Part shown: one piece after another, positions 13,501-28,500 of the stretch | Position numbering within the stretch: position 1 is the stretch's first letter | Layout: each line of letters begins with the position of its first letter | Source: Schistocephalus solidus | Taxonomy: Eukaryota > Platyhelminthes > Cestoda > Diphyllobothriidea > Diphyllobothriidae | Direction: 5' to 3' | Length of the DNA: 64,000 nt | NCBI GenBank assembly: GCA_017591395.1 | Contig: WEDG01001007.1 | Coordinates: forward strand, 62,001-126,000 | Made by a program: the position numbers and the translations under genes | The notes under the pieces: model-generated | What the model was told of the DNA's origin: nothing | Database searches by the model: none | The model's input: the letters and a program-made list of their open reading frames with translations, nothing else

Positions 13501-16500
13501 TATTCCCTCTTCTCAAATTCTCATTATATTAATACAGCCAGGTAAATCAAAAGTCAGTAAGGCAATTTGGCTTTAACAAGCGTTTATAAAAAAAGCAAAT
13601 CTAGTAACATATTATGGTTGGATACCGCAATCTTTCGTGATCTTTGGGTACATATGGTTCACTTATCAGGACATAAGAATAGGAAGCTTTGTGTGCTTTA
13701 TGTAAGGAAAATTAAAGTTGGGTTTACGGTTGAAGCCGGAGCTCACTTACGGGTTCGGGTTCCACTTAGAGTTACGGTAATTGTTAAGGTACTTAAGCTG
13801 AGCTTTTAGGTGTATTGCTTTACTGCAGGGTTAGAATTAAATGAAGTTTACGATAAAGGTCAATGTTAGAGCTATAGTTACATTAAAGACATGAGAATAT
13901 TTAAACTACCTAGGAGTATGCTAATGGACACGTTTATACATGTGCAGGAGTTCTTATTCCCATGTCTTGTTTATCAGGTCACATAATTAAGCCCCACCGG
14001 GGAGGTATCTGTAACAAAAGATCTCAGCTTAGAAGCAATTCAAGAACTAGTGAAGTACTTTTAATCCATGTGTGCCCAGTATTACGAACTGTGCGCAACG
14101 TTAAACCCGAATCTCTCATTGCTTTAAACAAATGAAAGAAGTAGTTATGTTTAGCCGTGTTTACCTGTACACGTGTTCGTAGACCGTCTTGTCATTACGA
14201 GTGCCGATGTTATTTTCCCGTATGGAGCGAAGATCTGCTTTAAATTCTCTACATTTTCAGAGCTCCAGGACTCTGGAATATTGGTTACATAGACATTAAG
14301 GGGATCCTTTTCAGATTCCTGAAAGAGAACGCGATAAAATATGACGCAAATATACTAACAACCCTTGTAAAGACTGCAGTTTATCATGTATTAAATTTTA
14401 ATGTAGAGCATTTGAGAGTTACGTATTAAATTTTCAGATAATTCCTTCAAGTGTTTTGTACTTAAATGATATGTTTCACATTTTATGTCTGTAACAAATG
14501 TCTTAAAACAGATGTGCCAACTAACCGGTTGTGGTTAATATACAGGAACTTGCATTGTAAACGGCAAATTTACTGTTTTGTAGTCTAATGAAATATACAA
14601 TGAACGATTAAATTTATGTTAAACTGTTTCCTTAGTCTTTGGTAAACATAAAAATTGAACCAATGTTTTCGATTGCTGACCTACAACCAGTTATAATGAC
14701 TAACTAATGATTTCTGTCTCACAGAGTTTTTAATCGTTATCAACAGACAAACACTTGTTAAACTATGCGGATGTTTTCTTTGAAGGATTATTTCCTCAGC
14801 AAAATCTTTGTCAATTCGCAAAGAGTGCATATGGTATTATGGATAGCCAATATGCACTGCTGTTTTTTTCCTGGACCTTCTCAGGGCTTCCGTCCTCATT
14901 GTCCCAGATTTTCTCATACAGGCTAGTCCGTTATTGCTAAACCATTGCAGGCAGGAAGAAATGGATACATCGGACCACCGCTATGAGCCATACCCTTGAT
15001 GGGTAACTGAATACAACCCTTTAGATTTCATAATAAGCTGACGTCTTCTGTGACACTGAAGAGTTGAACCTAGTTTCGTCTGCCTACAGTCATCGGGTAT
15101 TACAAATCTACACCTTTCTCGTTTTGAAGCCAAACGTTTGGAATAATCGAATGAACACCAGACGGTAGAACCATAGGCTATTTATTTTAAGCCAATTACA
15201 ACTTAATAAAATTGTATGCGCTGACTCCTAAGACACTTCGTTAAATTACCCAAATTTTCTGTTACTGCGATTTTATTTTGTAAGCCTTACTTCAACGAAA
15301 CTAAGATGCAGTTCTTAATTTAACGTCTCAAAATCCCCTGGCAACGCACATGAACGAAGCTTAAGCATTGTACCACAGGTAACTCTTGCATAATTTTGCC
15401 GGGCCCATAAACTTACTATTGTATGCAATTGAACCACTCAAACTAATATTAGTGCGTGTGTAACGGTGTAAAGTCGTTTGCGTATTGTAAGCCTCAGTCA
15501 AATGTCAGTCGAGTAAACGTTCAAACTGGTTGCCTGCTTTCTCCCTGGATCTCAAAGCTAGGTACTTCAGAACTTCCATATTGCATCTATACGCTCAGAC
15601 GTACGTTAAATGATACTATTTTAGTCATATATGACAGTTTTAGCGTGATCTTGACAAACTGTTAGGAGAAAGAACTCATTTATAAGGTAAAGTTGAATAA
15701 ACATGACATCAGTGGATTACACAGCTAAACATAATAGCGCGCTTTGCTATCAACCATATATTAAGCACTGTTTTGTTCATGGATTCTGGTCAGAGAATAT
15801 TATCAGTTTTCAAAATAAAAAACGAAATGTCTTATAAATAGGATAGCCTGGTTTTGTACATAGTAGAAAATGCCCACGTTTATTTAGCAAATGTGGTCTC
15901 AGTGAGGAAAAAATGAAGGTGCTTTAGGCAACTGAATAGACAGTAACTAACAAATCATTTATTTACTATACATATCGCAGGAAATTCAAGAGACATGGGG
16001 GGCCACCAACGGCAATTCACGTGAATGTGCAGTGTTCCAGAAGTCATTTTCATCCTTTTCTCCTTATCTCGGGCTTGATGACTATGTTATATATGTTGAC
16101 AGGCATCTGATTTGACTATATGTTCACGTAAATCGTTTTCAAATGAACATAGAACGAGTAAAGTGGTTTCAAGGAACAAATAAAAAACTTCCTTACCTGT
16201 GATCAGCAACATCTAACTGCTACAGTACTCCGTAGGATGTTCTGAATACGCAATTATTATGACAAGGGTATAAATCATTATTCGAACAATTTTGCAGTCA
16301 TAAAATATGTCCCAATGCGTTATTTGTGGTATCCTAAATTTGCTTCTCTTCATGCAATCTTATGTTTACGTTTGCTTCGAAAAATTGATCTTTGTAACTT
16401 AAGGTGAACTCCTGCGTAGATTTCCTAGACCAGTCTAACCATTTGCCAGGTTTTTATGAACTTGTTCTTAAATCCCCTCCCTAAAACAGGCCAATGGAGT

Positions 16501-19500
16501 AATATAATGGTTAAGCGAGGGCGTGGTAGGCGTTTTGGATGTAATTCCCCATAACACTTGCCGCATATGTGGCCATGGTTCAAAGGCACTCCTATGTGCA
16601 GGCTTACACCACACAAGCCACTTGTGTCTGTCTTTTTGATATGTTACTGACACCGGGCACATATGGGAGAGGAAATGAGAGTGCGGTTGGTACTTTGAAA
16701 GTCTTAAGTTACTATAAACTAATTCACATGCAATTCACCATCGCTTCACCCAATATGTTTTGGGTGCATATCGTTGAGGTTGTTGGCACTGACGGTCAAA
16801 GTGCAGATGAACGTGTTGCAAAAGCTGAAGTTACTCTGCATTCAAGCAGTCACGAAACAGCAGCTATCAGAAAAAGGTGATTTATTTGGGACCGATTTGT
16901 TATGTGCACGCACAAAGCCTGCTTTTTTGCAACAGAATTTTAGCTGTATAAGCCACGCATCAAGTAATTAGGCCGAATCGTTTGAAGGTGAGTCTAAACC
17001 TGACAAGGCAGTAAGTTAAACACCCCACGGAGGGATTTAGGGGTTGCAGTATGTGCAGTTGACACGCGCTCTCCTTAAACACACCGCGATCGTGGGAGGA
17101 TAAGATAAACGTGGGATTGCCAGAGATAAGCGTGAACGTACTGACAGACCAGGCTAATTAACAAGACCCTGCGCGAACTAAACCTAAATTTACGCACTTA
17201 AGCAGCACTCAGTAGACTGCGAAAGAGACCATGTATGTTAGTAGAACATATTACGAAGACGATATTGCATTCATACCACCTTAAATTGCAGAATGTATTT
17301 GATTCGTCAGTTGGCAAACTTAACATTACAGAAGGTCTGCTACTAGTAGTAAATTAACAGCACATTCAGTCGTGTAGAGGGACAAATCAGGAATTAAAGT
17401 ATAGTTAAAGTGTGTTCGCGTTTTCTCTCCTTTTCTGTTTCACAAAAAATAACCCTTACTAGCAGGCTTTATGTTGGATTCAGAACTGTCATCCCTATTA
17501 TGCAATCTCTGAAATGAGGACAAATGACAACAAGCTCCTCGGACCTCTTGAAATTCCACATCAGATTCAATTTATGGCTACCGTTCCGAAGATGCCGATG
17601 CAAACATGCGATCGAAGTATTAAAAGACATAATTATATAAAGCAGTATACCGTGGCTTTCCCTTGGCATATTACGCTGCATATCACTGTATGATAAAGTA
17701 TACTTGATGCTTGTTCTATATAATAAATTACAATAGCCAAAAAAATTAAGGTTTTGCGCTTTTAATATTTATTACGCAAGTAACAAACCTGCAAATGGTT
17801 ATTTTTATATTGCAAAACTTGTTTTGTGATCATTATTCTCGACAAATCAGACGACATTCCTTTAAAGTATATTTAACGCCGAAACGAAGGTTCAATCTGC
17901 GCGCAACTGCAAACTATGTTTTTTCTTTGAATTGCCCTTGAGACAGCGTTTACAAAAGAGAAACTTATTTTTCGATCCGATTGCTATGACACTCTGGACA
18001 GTAACTTTAATCTCCGAGTCTGTTGTCCTTAATTGTAAGTTAATGCTCAAAAACGCTACCTTTTGGTATGGCTTCCAAAGCAACACTAAATCGCGAGTAT
18101 TAACTGAGAACGTTTAGCCGAACTGGTAAATGTCAATATTCTTGAGATAAATATCGTGAGAAGGCACTTTAATTCAGTAAATAAAGGATTTGCGCAGAAA
18201 AACCAAGGGAACCGACTTGAAGATGCAGTAAAGATGGAATTTGTTTCTCTTTTGAAAACACAAAAGCATTAAGTCGAAATCAGTAACAAGGTGACGGGAA
18301 AAACTAAGGAAATGGTTAAGAAATAATTCCGGAGGAAAATCTACAATTATCTCTTTAAATAATAATCAAAACGTTAATTAAAATCACAAACAAAATAAAG
18401 ACAACTATATACAAAAGCATGTGCAAAACACTGCCACTGACGTAAAAACCTTTAAATATTATAGACAATTTTCTGTTGTTTCCAGCCCCTCTGTATAACT
18501 AAAACCTTATTCTGGTTTCATTTATGTTAATCATGACATTATAAAGTATAATTAGAGGCATAAAAACAGACTTATAGATATGTATAAAGACACATAATTG
18601 AAATGGGGAGTTACTTACGTATGCGAAGTTAACATATTGATTTGAATTGTGTGTTTTTATGTGGTGCATAGCGTAAACCGCAGCTTCGTTTGAAACAAAG
18701 TCAATGAATCCGTATCCTGAAACAAAACAAAAACCTTTGACTAAAGAATGCAAATAAGTTATTAAATGTCAAGAGTGGCTGACTAAAACTGTTGTATGCC
18801 ATTCGCAATTACCCCTCTATTCGACCAATGGCGTCAGTTAATTTTGTTTGGTTCATGAGGTTGGGTTTTTCCCCCCTAATCTGAAAAAAAAAAAAAAATT
18901 TCTAGTAATTAAACACAATGACACTGGCGTGTGACAGAATAAGCTATCATATAACTACCTTTCATTTACTTATCTGGTTTTATATATTGTAGTTAAGAAA
19001 TAGAGTTTATTAGTGAAATTTGTTCAGGACATACTTTCCGCTTAATTGCAACTATAAATGTGAGCACATAAGCCACTTCTAGCCTAATGGAAAAAGTTAA
19101 AAACAAAATTATTATTACCGGGTTAACATTAATCAAACTGCGTTATAATTAGCTATGCCACATTTTGTTCAGTACACCAGTAGAACTCAAATTGTACGCA
19201 CCATCAAGCTAAGCACAAACAGCCAATCAGGCATCATGGTGACATTTTGACAGAGAGGAATTTTTAACATGCTTGACTGGTTTAATGTACTGCCTTCTTC
19301 TTTTCATGATTTTTAAAACCCCCCTTGATTTATTTTCCTGGATCCAAAACAAATTATTTGACTCTGTCCTCTCACTACAGATAACATATAAGATTTCAAC
19401 ATCTAGCCTGATAAATACAGTTTTGTGGACTGTGCCGTAGCGATGTCGGACAAAAGGAGAGCCTATTCTAAAATTCCGCCATGCAGGTAGCAAAATGTAG

Positions 19501-22500
19501 TAATTTTCCCACCGGCAAGTCACAGTCAATTGGTTTTCTGGGGATGATAAGGTGTACAATTTAATAACAAAATATGTAGCTGAGTCGCCCTACTGTTAGT
19601 TTAGCTCACGCATAAGTTATACTGTATACACAAATTGGATATGTAGTCAAAAAGCGAATATTTTTAATATTGAAGTATACCAACTGTTGTAGTTTCGTAC
19701 GGTTAAAAGGCATAAGTATAATTCACTGCGCTGTTCGAAACAAACGGCGATAAGGATATGTTCGGCCAATAGTAGTTATGCTGACCTTAAGGTTTTACAA
19801 AGCATTTTTAATCAGAGAAGGGATCCTTATTGATTGACTTTTTGAACCACGGCCTAAAGGCAACGACTGTCCCTGGTGCTAAAATAATGCAGAACAAGAC
19901 GTTTCATCAGGGTGCAATTTCAAGGGATCCACCGAGTGTATTTTTTAGTGTACACTTACGTCAAGATGTATTGGCCAACTTTCTAGCGGCTGATGCCCGT
20001 GTACAGTTCTCAACTACCCCTTTCCTATGCTCAGAGGGAAATAAATAAATTGGCAGCTCCTGTAGGGCAGAATATATCGGTTCAACGAGCCGGTTTTTGT
20101 CAAAATGAATAAGAAAACACCATCCAGCAACGTTATAAAAAAACCAAATAAAGAGCCTAAAGAGTTAAACTCTTGCGCAGATGGTATGCGCAGATGGAAT
20201 GCGCAGATCATCGCGTAGACGCCAAAGAGGCTTTCTGGTGAATCAAAATGGCCCCAAAAAGTATGGAAAATATTATGGACACAATCGGTTGGCTGCGGTG
20301 GAAGTGGTCGCTATCAGGGTTGCGCTAACTAGACCTGTGTGCCTAAAAGACGTTTATACAGGCACCGTCGTTACTATAGTCCCAAAGGACCCATTTAACC
20401 AACCGAAGAGAATTGCCTTTCCGGGTGTCCACAACCCCCTGACACTGATCCGAAAACTGAGCAAAATATGTTTCCGCCATCTCTTTTTCCCACACTGGCA
20501 ACCACACGCTTTTCTGCTTGCTCGTGTATTGTACGTAGTTCAATGAAAATATGAATGTAAAAACCTGGTAAGTATATATTGAAAACGAATGAATGCATAC
20601 CTCGCTAAGGACGCGAATAGTGTTAAAGCGGCATCTTAGTGCACATCCTACGTACCTTCGAGAAAATGTCACACCTAAATCAATCCATATTAGTTTGAAA
20701 ATTCACTGGCGAGGCAACTAAATGTTCTGTAGGTCTTGGTAAAGAACGTAAAATGGACTGATCGACATTTCCTAGACCTACTGATAACGCAAAACCTAAT
20801 TACACCCTGTATGCTTAGTACCGTGGTTGATTCCTATTGAGCGCCAAGAAACAACTTCCATTCAATAAGATTCTTCGCCATATCGCTAACCTAACAGTCG
20901 GTTTGTCTGGTAAGTGAGTTAAATAGCTGAGGAGCCAGGATCGAGAATGCGTAGTAGCTGTCTTTTGAACGTACTGGTTGTCGGAGAGGTCCTAGGCATC
21001 TCAATTTCTGATCCCGATCTACCCACCGCGTTATTTTCAGCTATGATGCTCTTGGGAGATACTGTCATTAACGTAAGCCCGTTGCGTTTGAATTGTAGTG
21101 TGCCCGCTTAAGTAAAGTGGTGACGGACATTCACACCTGCTTCACACCTGTTGCCCACACAGAATAAATGAGCATGCTTACGCAGGATAGCACGAACTCT
21201 TTATTAATCCACCCACAGCGCATGCAAAAAGAAGGGCTTTATGAAAAAAGTAAATATGGATAAGGTTAAGCATTTTAAAAATCTGTTAAAATATAAATTA
21301 AATCAGCACATCAGGATGCCTCGACAACCGTTGAGAAAATTGTTTTAGTAGAGCATCAAACAGCCAATAAGCATGTATAGCTTTCCCTTCTTTATTTTAA
21401 CGTAATTGAGCTCATTTAAATATTCAGACATTTTGACCTCCTCACGGGACCCATGGCTAGTATTCGATCTCATAAAGTGTCGACGAAACTTTTGCAATAC
21501 GTATTCAATTAGGAAAGACATTGTAGGGTATTAACATCGTTAGATTACTGTGCCCAAAATATTTCAAAAATTTAAATTCCTTCATTTGAATGCGAATGCT
21601 TTTAGATGCCAGCAGAATCTACATTCGGCAACAAAATAACTATTTATTTAACGTGCATTCGTTTCTATTGATTTGCAAAGACCTTATTCGTTTAAATATA
21701 CTTGACAGAAATCAAATCCCAAAATAAACCCCTCAGTACGCAATAATGGAGAATCAACATATTCTAAAGTTTTGTTCAAAGAAGTTGTTTATTAAGGATT
21801 TAAGGAAATTCCTAAATTTCCGCATAATTTTGGGCTCGGTATGTCATTTTCTGTATGTGCAGGATTTTCAGAATACAACCTGTATACTTGTCTAAATAAC
21901 ATCACATATTTCTCTAATAAATTAACAACGAGAACGTAAATGTTGCAAAAGACGTGGTTTAGTTCAAATTATTCGATGATAAAAGGAGTTATATAAAGCT
22001 TTTCGAATAGATAATAAATTGTTCTTAATATTGCTTTGTTAGAAACCATCCTAAGATAGGAACGGTTATCATTCGCACAGTATTATTTTTGGAAAAGAAC
22101 TTGATAACCCATCAGATTATTACAAGAAGCTGCTCTTTGAAATGTTTAATTGAAATAAATTTGAATTTTGTATGGGGCCAGAAATCAACTAAAAAGAACA
22201 GTAATTAAGTACTCACTTTTTCCATGATTTCGTTATCTGTATGTGGCCAGGATAAAACGTGATAATTAGCATAAATCCGGGCGTGCCTGACATATTTTCG
22301 AAATATAATTTAGGGTAATAAATTTACAACCTAATAACAATTCATGAGAATGGTCACAGATTTCACTTGCGTACGCTGTATATCCTATACTTTTCATACA
22401 GAGGTTTAACATCGTTAGTGATGTTGAAGGAATTGGAGATGGCCTAGATTTCATCAGATGTACATACCAGACGCTGGTGAGTAAAGTCTTGTATAAGTCA

Positions 22501-25500
22501 CAAAAAGAAATATCTGTAATAAAAGCAGTAGATGAAAGCAGGTGTTTTTTATCTAACTCGGCAGTATTTTAACGTTTAAGTTTGTACAAAACATTCAGCA
22601 AATCTTATAAATTTGCTTTTTTCCGTTAGGTTTCAGCGGGTGCATGAGCGTGTTATGGAACTTGTTTTTTTTCCAGTCCTATGCGTTAATTCTCGTGCTG
22701 AATTTTGCATTTTATCGACAAATAAGACCTTTTTCATAATAATTGAAGGGCAAGTTTGTCTTGTATTTAGAAGATTCTACAGTCAGTGTGCTTGACACTT
22801 GTCAACAGGAACAGTTGGATATGGTAGCGATAGCTCCTTGCAAGTTGTCATAGGTACTCTGCAGCACAAATTATACAACCAAAGAAAGACCAGCTGTTGG
22901 ACAGGTCAAGCATGTGATAATATATAATTTGTTTGCTAGACTATCACCAATGCTTCTTAGTTCCTGGCTATGTGATGTAGAAAAGTAAACCTTGAAAATA
23001 TCAAATCATTTCTAGCACACAACATGGAGGCAAACATGTCAATTGATAGAGTTTCTGCAACCGTTGCCATCAACCCGATTAAAAATAAACGTGAACTTTA
23101 TATATTTCATGCTTTATCAGAAGATTTACAGTGTTAAAGAACAATGGACAGTGCTTAATGGGCAGTGCCAGTTGAAGTAAAATCTGCTAGTTTGCACAGG
23201 CTTAGACTCCGATCTCTCTCCAGGGAAGCGTCTAACTTAGAACATGACACAGTGGACTGGTTTCAGTCAGAAAAATAAAGCTGCTTAAGTGTTATTTTTA
23301 AAAGGTCTGCAATAAAAGGAGCCCTATCGGTGAATCTCTTAAAGAAGAAATGGTACTCACTCAGGAGCATATTTTATTTCACATTTGTATCTTTCCACAG
23401 AAGGCATACTCAAATGCTATTCTCTTTAAATGTTCAGCTGACTTGTGGGTTTTGCGCTTTTTACAGCAAAGCAACGTCGTTTAAAGGGAACAACCTACTT
23501 GTTTATACTTTACTCTTACATTGCATGGGATATAAATAAAGGGAAGAAGCCGATTTTGATGTTTGACCAACTTAACCATTGATGAAAAATGTCTTTAGTT
23601 CGCGAATCAAACCCTTGTACTGTACATGAGAATATAGCCTACATTTCAAGTGTGTAAAAGCTACGAGTGCTGCATGACGAAATGTCAATAATAGCACATC
23701 CTTGGAATAGTGAACATAGATGGTCATTAGAAGATTCTAATTTCCCATGATCAATAATTTATCTGCTTTCATAATATGTTATTTAATAAAAAAATATAAC
23801 AATAATTTGCTTGTCTTCGGCATCATTCAAACTTTTATAAGCAATTTTACCCAATATTATTTCCTTTTACTCAGCGTACTTTGACGATTCTTCTGTAGTT
23901 TTATTCTGACAACGTGTCTTGTACAGCGTTTTCTTATCTACTGAGATAGCGATCGTGAATTCATTTCAGTGGCTGAAACTTGGATATGTTTTCCCGATAG
24001 TTTTTACTAACTGCCTCAAATGTTAGTACCTTGGACAGTTACCGTTACATTTGCCATGTTTTGACTTATGCATTTGTCTTCTGTGCTAAAGAAGGACAGA
24101 ATCAGAGCACTGAACCTAAATTTATAGTCAAACATTTGGAAATATTGCTAAAAATGAAGATAAAATAAGGATATTACTAACATGCGCACCATTGCAGCAT
24201 AAGTCTAGTTGAAATATACACTGGAGTTTTCCAAACCGATTCCGTAATGAGTAAGTATCACACAGGCATTTTAAACTAAAGACTTAAGCGGTCCGTGGCA
24301 GATCAAAAAGATGTAGACTTAGAGGTGAAACTCGCTTGCCTGCTTGATCTTTGTACACGGATTACCCACATACCTTGTTGCTGGATGGAAGCACTTTAAA
24401 GTAATGTAAAGACAGTAATATTACTAAAGGTCCTGCCTTTCACAGCCAAATGTTCTGTGATAGTTGGCTGCATAGCTTATTTTAAGAAATTGTAATCTTC
24501 GAGAAATTATGAGCCAGATAACATTTTAAAGTTCTGCATGTCGTCTTACGTTTCCGCAATGGCTATTTTTGTCAATTATACAAAACAGAAATAACGTTTC
24601 TTGTCGTCCATGCAAATAACTGCATTCTATTACTAAACCTTCAAATTGTGTTGCCAAAGTTTACTTGTGACAAGTGTATTCATGATTTTTGGAATAAGTT
24701 GGTTATAACTGGTCTTGCCTTCCTAAAATTGGATTGTTTACCGATCGTAATTGTTCTACAAAATTAAAAAATAACTTTAAAAACAAGATTAGGCTACTTA
24801 TTTGAATCATGCCATGTAAAAACAGCATGCTGACGCCTTTGAGATATCCAATTGGGCATTTATTTTATGTGAAATGACCAGTTTCTTTGAAGTTTACAGT
24901 TCAACGTAAAAAAACTCGTAAGTACTTTATTTAGTATATTTTGGCCATGGTCCATGTGTTTTTTAAGTAAATCGTTCACGTTTCAAAAACGACCGTGAGG
25001 GAGTTAAGCAGTTTAAATAAGACAGCTACATTCAATTCAGCGGGTGAAAAATGTAGTACGTTCTATCAATTATAAAGTGCCCGAATAAGCACAAAAGGAC
25101 TTTATTAGACAGCAATTTGGCAGAAGATGCTGAGAAAAACAATTCTTCCTCCCTGGTCAAACAGTGCTGTAATTTCATTGGGCGTCATATTCATTCATAT
25201 AAGTCAGAAAAGCACCCCAAAAACATCCATGTCGAAAAACGTTTTAAGTGACTTCGACAAAGGTACTTTAATAAATTCTGACTTTTTGAAACCTTTCCGC
25301 CATTTGTGGAAACAAAAAGCACTTTTCATACCCACTTTATCCGTCTTGAATAAGCCTCCGGTCTAAAGTTTTTTAGCCATTTAAAATAGCTGGTTTATTT
25401 ATTCAACCTGTTTATTTGTCGCTTTTTAACTTTAAAAAGCTTTGAGCAGCCCTTTTCTTTTCATTTATTTTGCAAAAAACGCCAAATTTTAATAATCGGC

Positions 25501-28500
25501 ATCCTTCAAAGAATGCAAATTGCACTTACTACAAAATATGCATAAGTAACCACATCAGAGGTTTGACGGAACATTAGACAGAATTTTGAGTTGGCCATAA
25601 TCTGCGTTGATATATGAAACATAAAACGTTTTTGCAATTTACTTATATGGAAACAACGAAAAAGCGTGTAGTTTGCCTCTAACGTATACAGAACAAGGTC
25701 CATTTTCTGGATTACGTAAGCGTAACACTTTGAAAATCCGTTATTTTCTGTAAATCATCAGAGGATACATATAAGACGATAATTCAACTCTGTCAATTTA
25801 AAGTTTCTTTGTTTAATAATTCGAGTTATATAAAAACAAAGGTATCTATCAGGCGTTCGTTCCAATTTATGTGTATTCAGTGTATTCTTACCTTCACCGT
25901 CGTTATTGACCACCAGCTTTACCGAACGTATCGCTGAGGCGTCGGGAACTAGGTTGATGAGATCATTTTCAGACATCGATTTTGGAAGGCCGCGAATGTA
26001 CAAATTTGTTCGCGAGGAATGCTGTGCGAAATTGGTCAAAGATCGAGCGTTAGAAAATGGAGAAGGAGTTTCAAGTGCTTAGGATCCAACAAATAGGATA
26101 ACTTTTTTGTTCAAAAAGGTAGATGAGGAATGAGAATTCTCACAGATTAGAAAACAAATCCCAGCAGTAAGCTACACATTTAGCAATGATTTATTGGTGT
26201 GGTGTGGATGACAGTAACTTTTGCATTCTTTTTTGCTATTGTTAATTTTAGAGACATCGTCGTGTATGTGATTAAGGTTTCCGAAACACCAAACGTGTGA
26301 AAGCCACGTTTCAGTTATGGAGAACACGATTGGAATACGATTTTTATATAATATAAGTTTCTTTGTAAGCGGAAGCAATTTTTTCCTTTTATCTGTTTTT
26401 AAGTTTGTCATTAAGTTTGAACTGTCTCTGCTTTTATTTCTGAAATACAACCGAACGTATAAAGCTTCTGCCAAACCGAATTGTTTAGCCGTACGAGTTG
26501 GAGACTGACAGAAAGTAGGATGAATTTTGTCGCATAGTCATACATTCAAATTTTCAATCATTTAAGTCGTGACCTTTTCAATTCACATAAAGTGACAGTC
26601 ACCAACATTTCAATTGACATGCAATTGACATATCGATAGATCTGAACACGCAATGTCGGACTATCTATATCCTTGTGCTTACTTAGCCGAGAAAGAGACG
26701 GCAGGCAATGTTGTCCTATAAATGGTGTTAATACATACTGTATTTGAAAACGAAAGGTAATATGGCTTGCAAGAGGCTCAGTTTATCCCATCAGGGGTAA
26801 GGTCAAACTATATGTAAGGCTTGTTCCCTTCCAGCTTAATTCGTGCTTTCTTTTTAAAAACTGGCAAAAACCGAAGACGGGCGTAGAATGACTCTGGGCG
26901 AAGAGAAGACTATCACAGAAATTTTTAGAAGTTTGCTGTGAGAAAAAACCATAATTTTAATGATTTATGCATAAATTCTGCCGGCAAAGCAACCAAAAAG
27001 TTTTTGCTTTATCGCCTACGATTAATGGCAAAGGAAAACTAAAGATGATATGCCGCAGGGTTAGAGAAGCCTCTACCAGCGGACATGCGTTTTTTAAATA
27101 AGCAGAACATAAAAATAAATGATGCAGTAAAATATGCGTAAGCCAGTTTAGATAAATCATGGAAAAACCTAACCAGCCATCAGCATAAATAAGTGATACG
27201 TTGTGCATAAAGCAATTTCAACGATAATGTAACGGTTTCTGTATCTGAATAAAATGAAATGACACACTGAAGTTGCCATAGGTCAAAGAAATGAAGCGTG
27301 CACTGAAAACAGAAGACCAAAATGTGTCGTTATATTGATACATTTCCTTCACAGCGTACACAATAATATGTATGGGTTGTTTCTGTATAACTGCAACGTA
27401 TTTTGCCCATCAAAGTTTTTTTCTTATACAGTTCACCGGGTGCGGCCAGCTTTTACTACGTGTATTTCGGTACTATGCATAAAATGATTCCAGAAATGTG
27501 TCCTGCCTATTTGTGTAAAGATTCACCGTGAATAGGTTAAACGTCATCCATTTTAGCATCGCACCATCTTCATATCATCATGACCATAATGACCAAACTC
27601 ATCTTATTTTCTGTAATACGCCCAACAAAAATGCTGTGGGTGTATGATGCGCTGCCATGTTTTTCACCGATACCTAACCTATTTTAATCAAAAGCCTTAA
27701 CCGTATGATATTACTGTAGTACTCTGAGTATCCAAGACAGCATTTTTGTAGCAGCAAAACGTCTTTGACAAACTCAAGATTTTGAAGGATATTCATTACT
27801 TCCAAACATTAGCTGACAACAGTTATCTGAAGCTCAGTTGATGGTTTTGCAAAGAATGACTGGTTATGCCAGTTAAATGTATATCACTACAAGGAAAGTT
27901 CATAAGAATCTCTATTGTAGGTAATCGAGAGGTGTTAATGACAGAGGTAATATAACCTTAAATAATGATAAATTTACTGCTGTTGTTGGCACATCTGATA
28001 TTTAAAGCTACTTTTATTTGATTCAAGAATACATATTCACGTCATAAGATTAAGACGTCTTAAATTAAATAAACTGGTAACGTGAGTGAACCAATGCAAG
28101 ACCCAATGTACAAGGCATAATGGCAATATGGGGAGCCCACGAAATTCTCGGAAGTAAGCACATCCCAGTCTAAATAAATATTCCACCAGGTTTTTATTAC
28201 GAATATGCACCTGGGACGCAATTTTTATCCCATAATCAAAGGCCGTTTTCATCGCATATGCGGTGCTGTCAAAAATGAATTGACATCATATAATGGCTTT
28301 CAAGTGTCCAGTTACTTTTATTTGAGAAGCATTTTCGGAAGCTTCTGCATTTACCTTTGTATTCTATGCAACCTCTGAAGCTATCAGAACACGCGTTTTC
28401 TTAAACGTGGTCTACCGGAAACAATTTGGCAAATCTCTGAAAGCTGCCCATAGTTAACATTGATTGTCCCTTATACCGCCTTCACATACACAAAAAGGTT

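Noticed and set aside
16569..16880. A 103-codon plus-strand open frame in intron 4 as a gene
   Set aside because: No motif, no splice or start context, and several competing frames in the same GC-richer patch.
20181..20546. A 121-codon plus-strand open frame in intron 3 as a gene
   Set aside because: It starts inside a short tandem repeat and shows no domain; its length is within chance for this much AT-rich sequence.
25758..25891. Coding sequence continuing past the exon 3 donor
   Set aside because: A strong GTAAGA donor occurs within RNP1, and the continuation does not resemble an RRM; exon 4 supplies the missing half.
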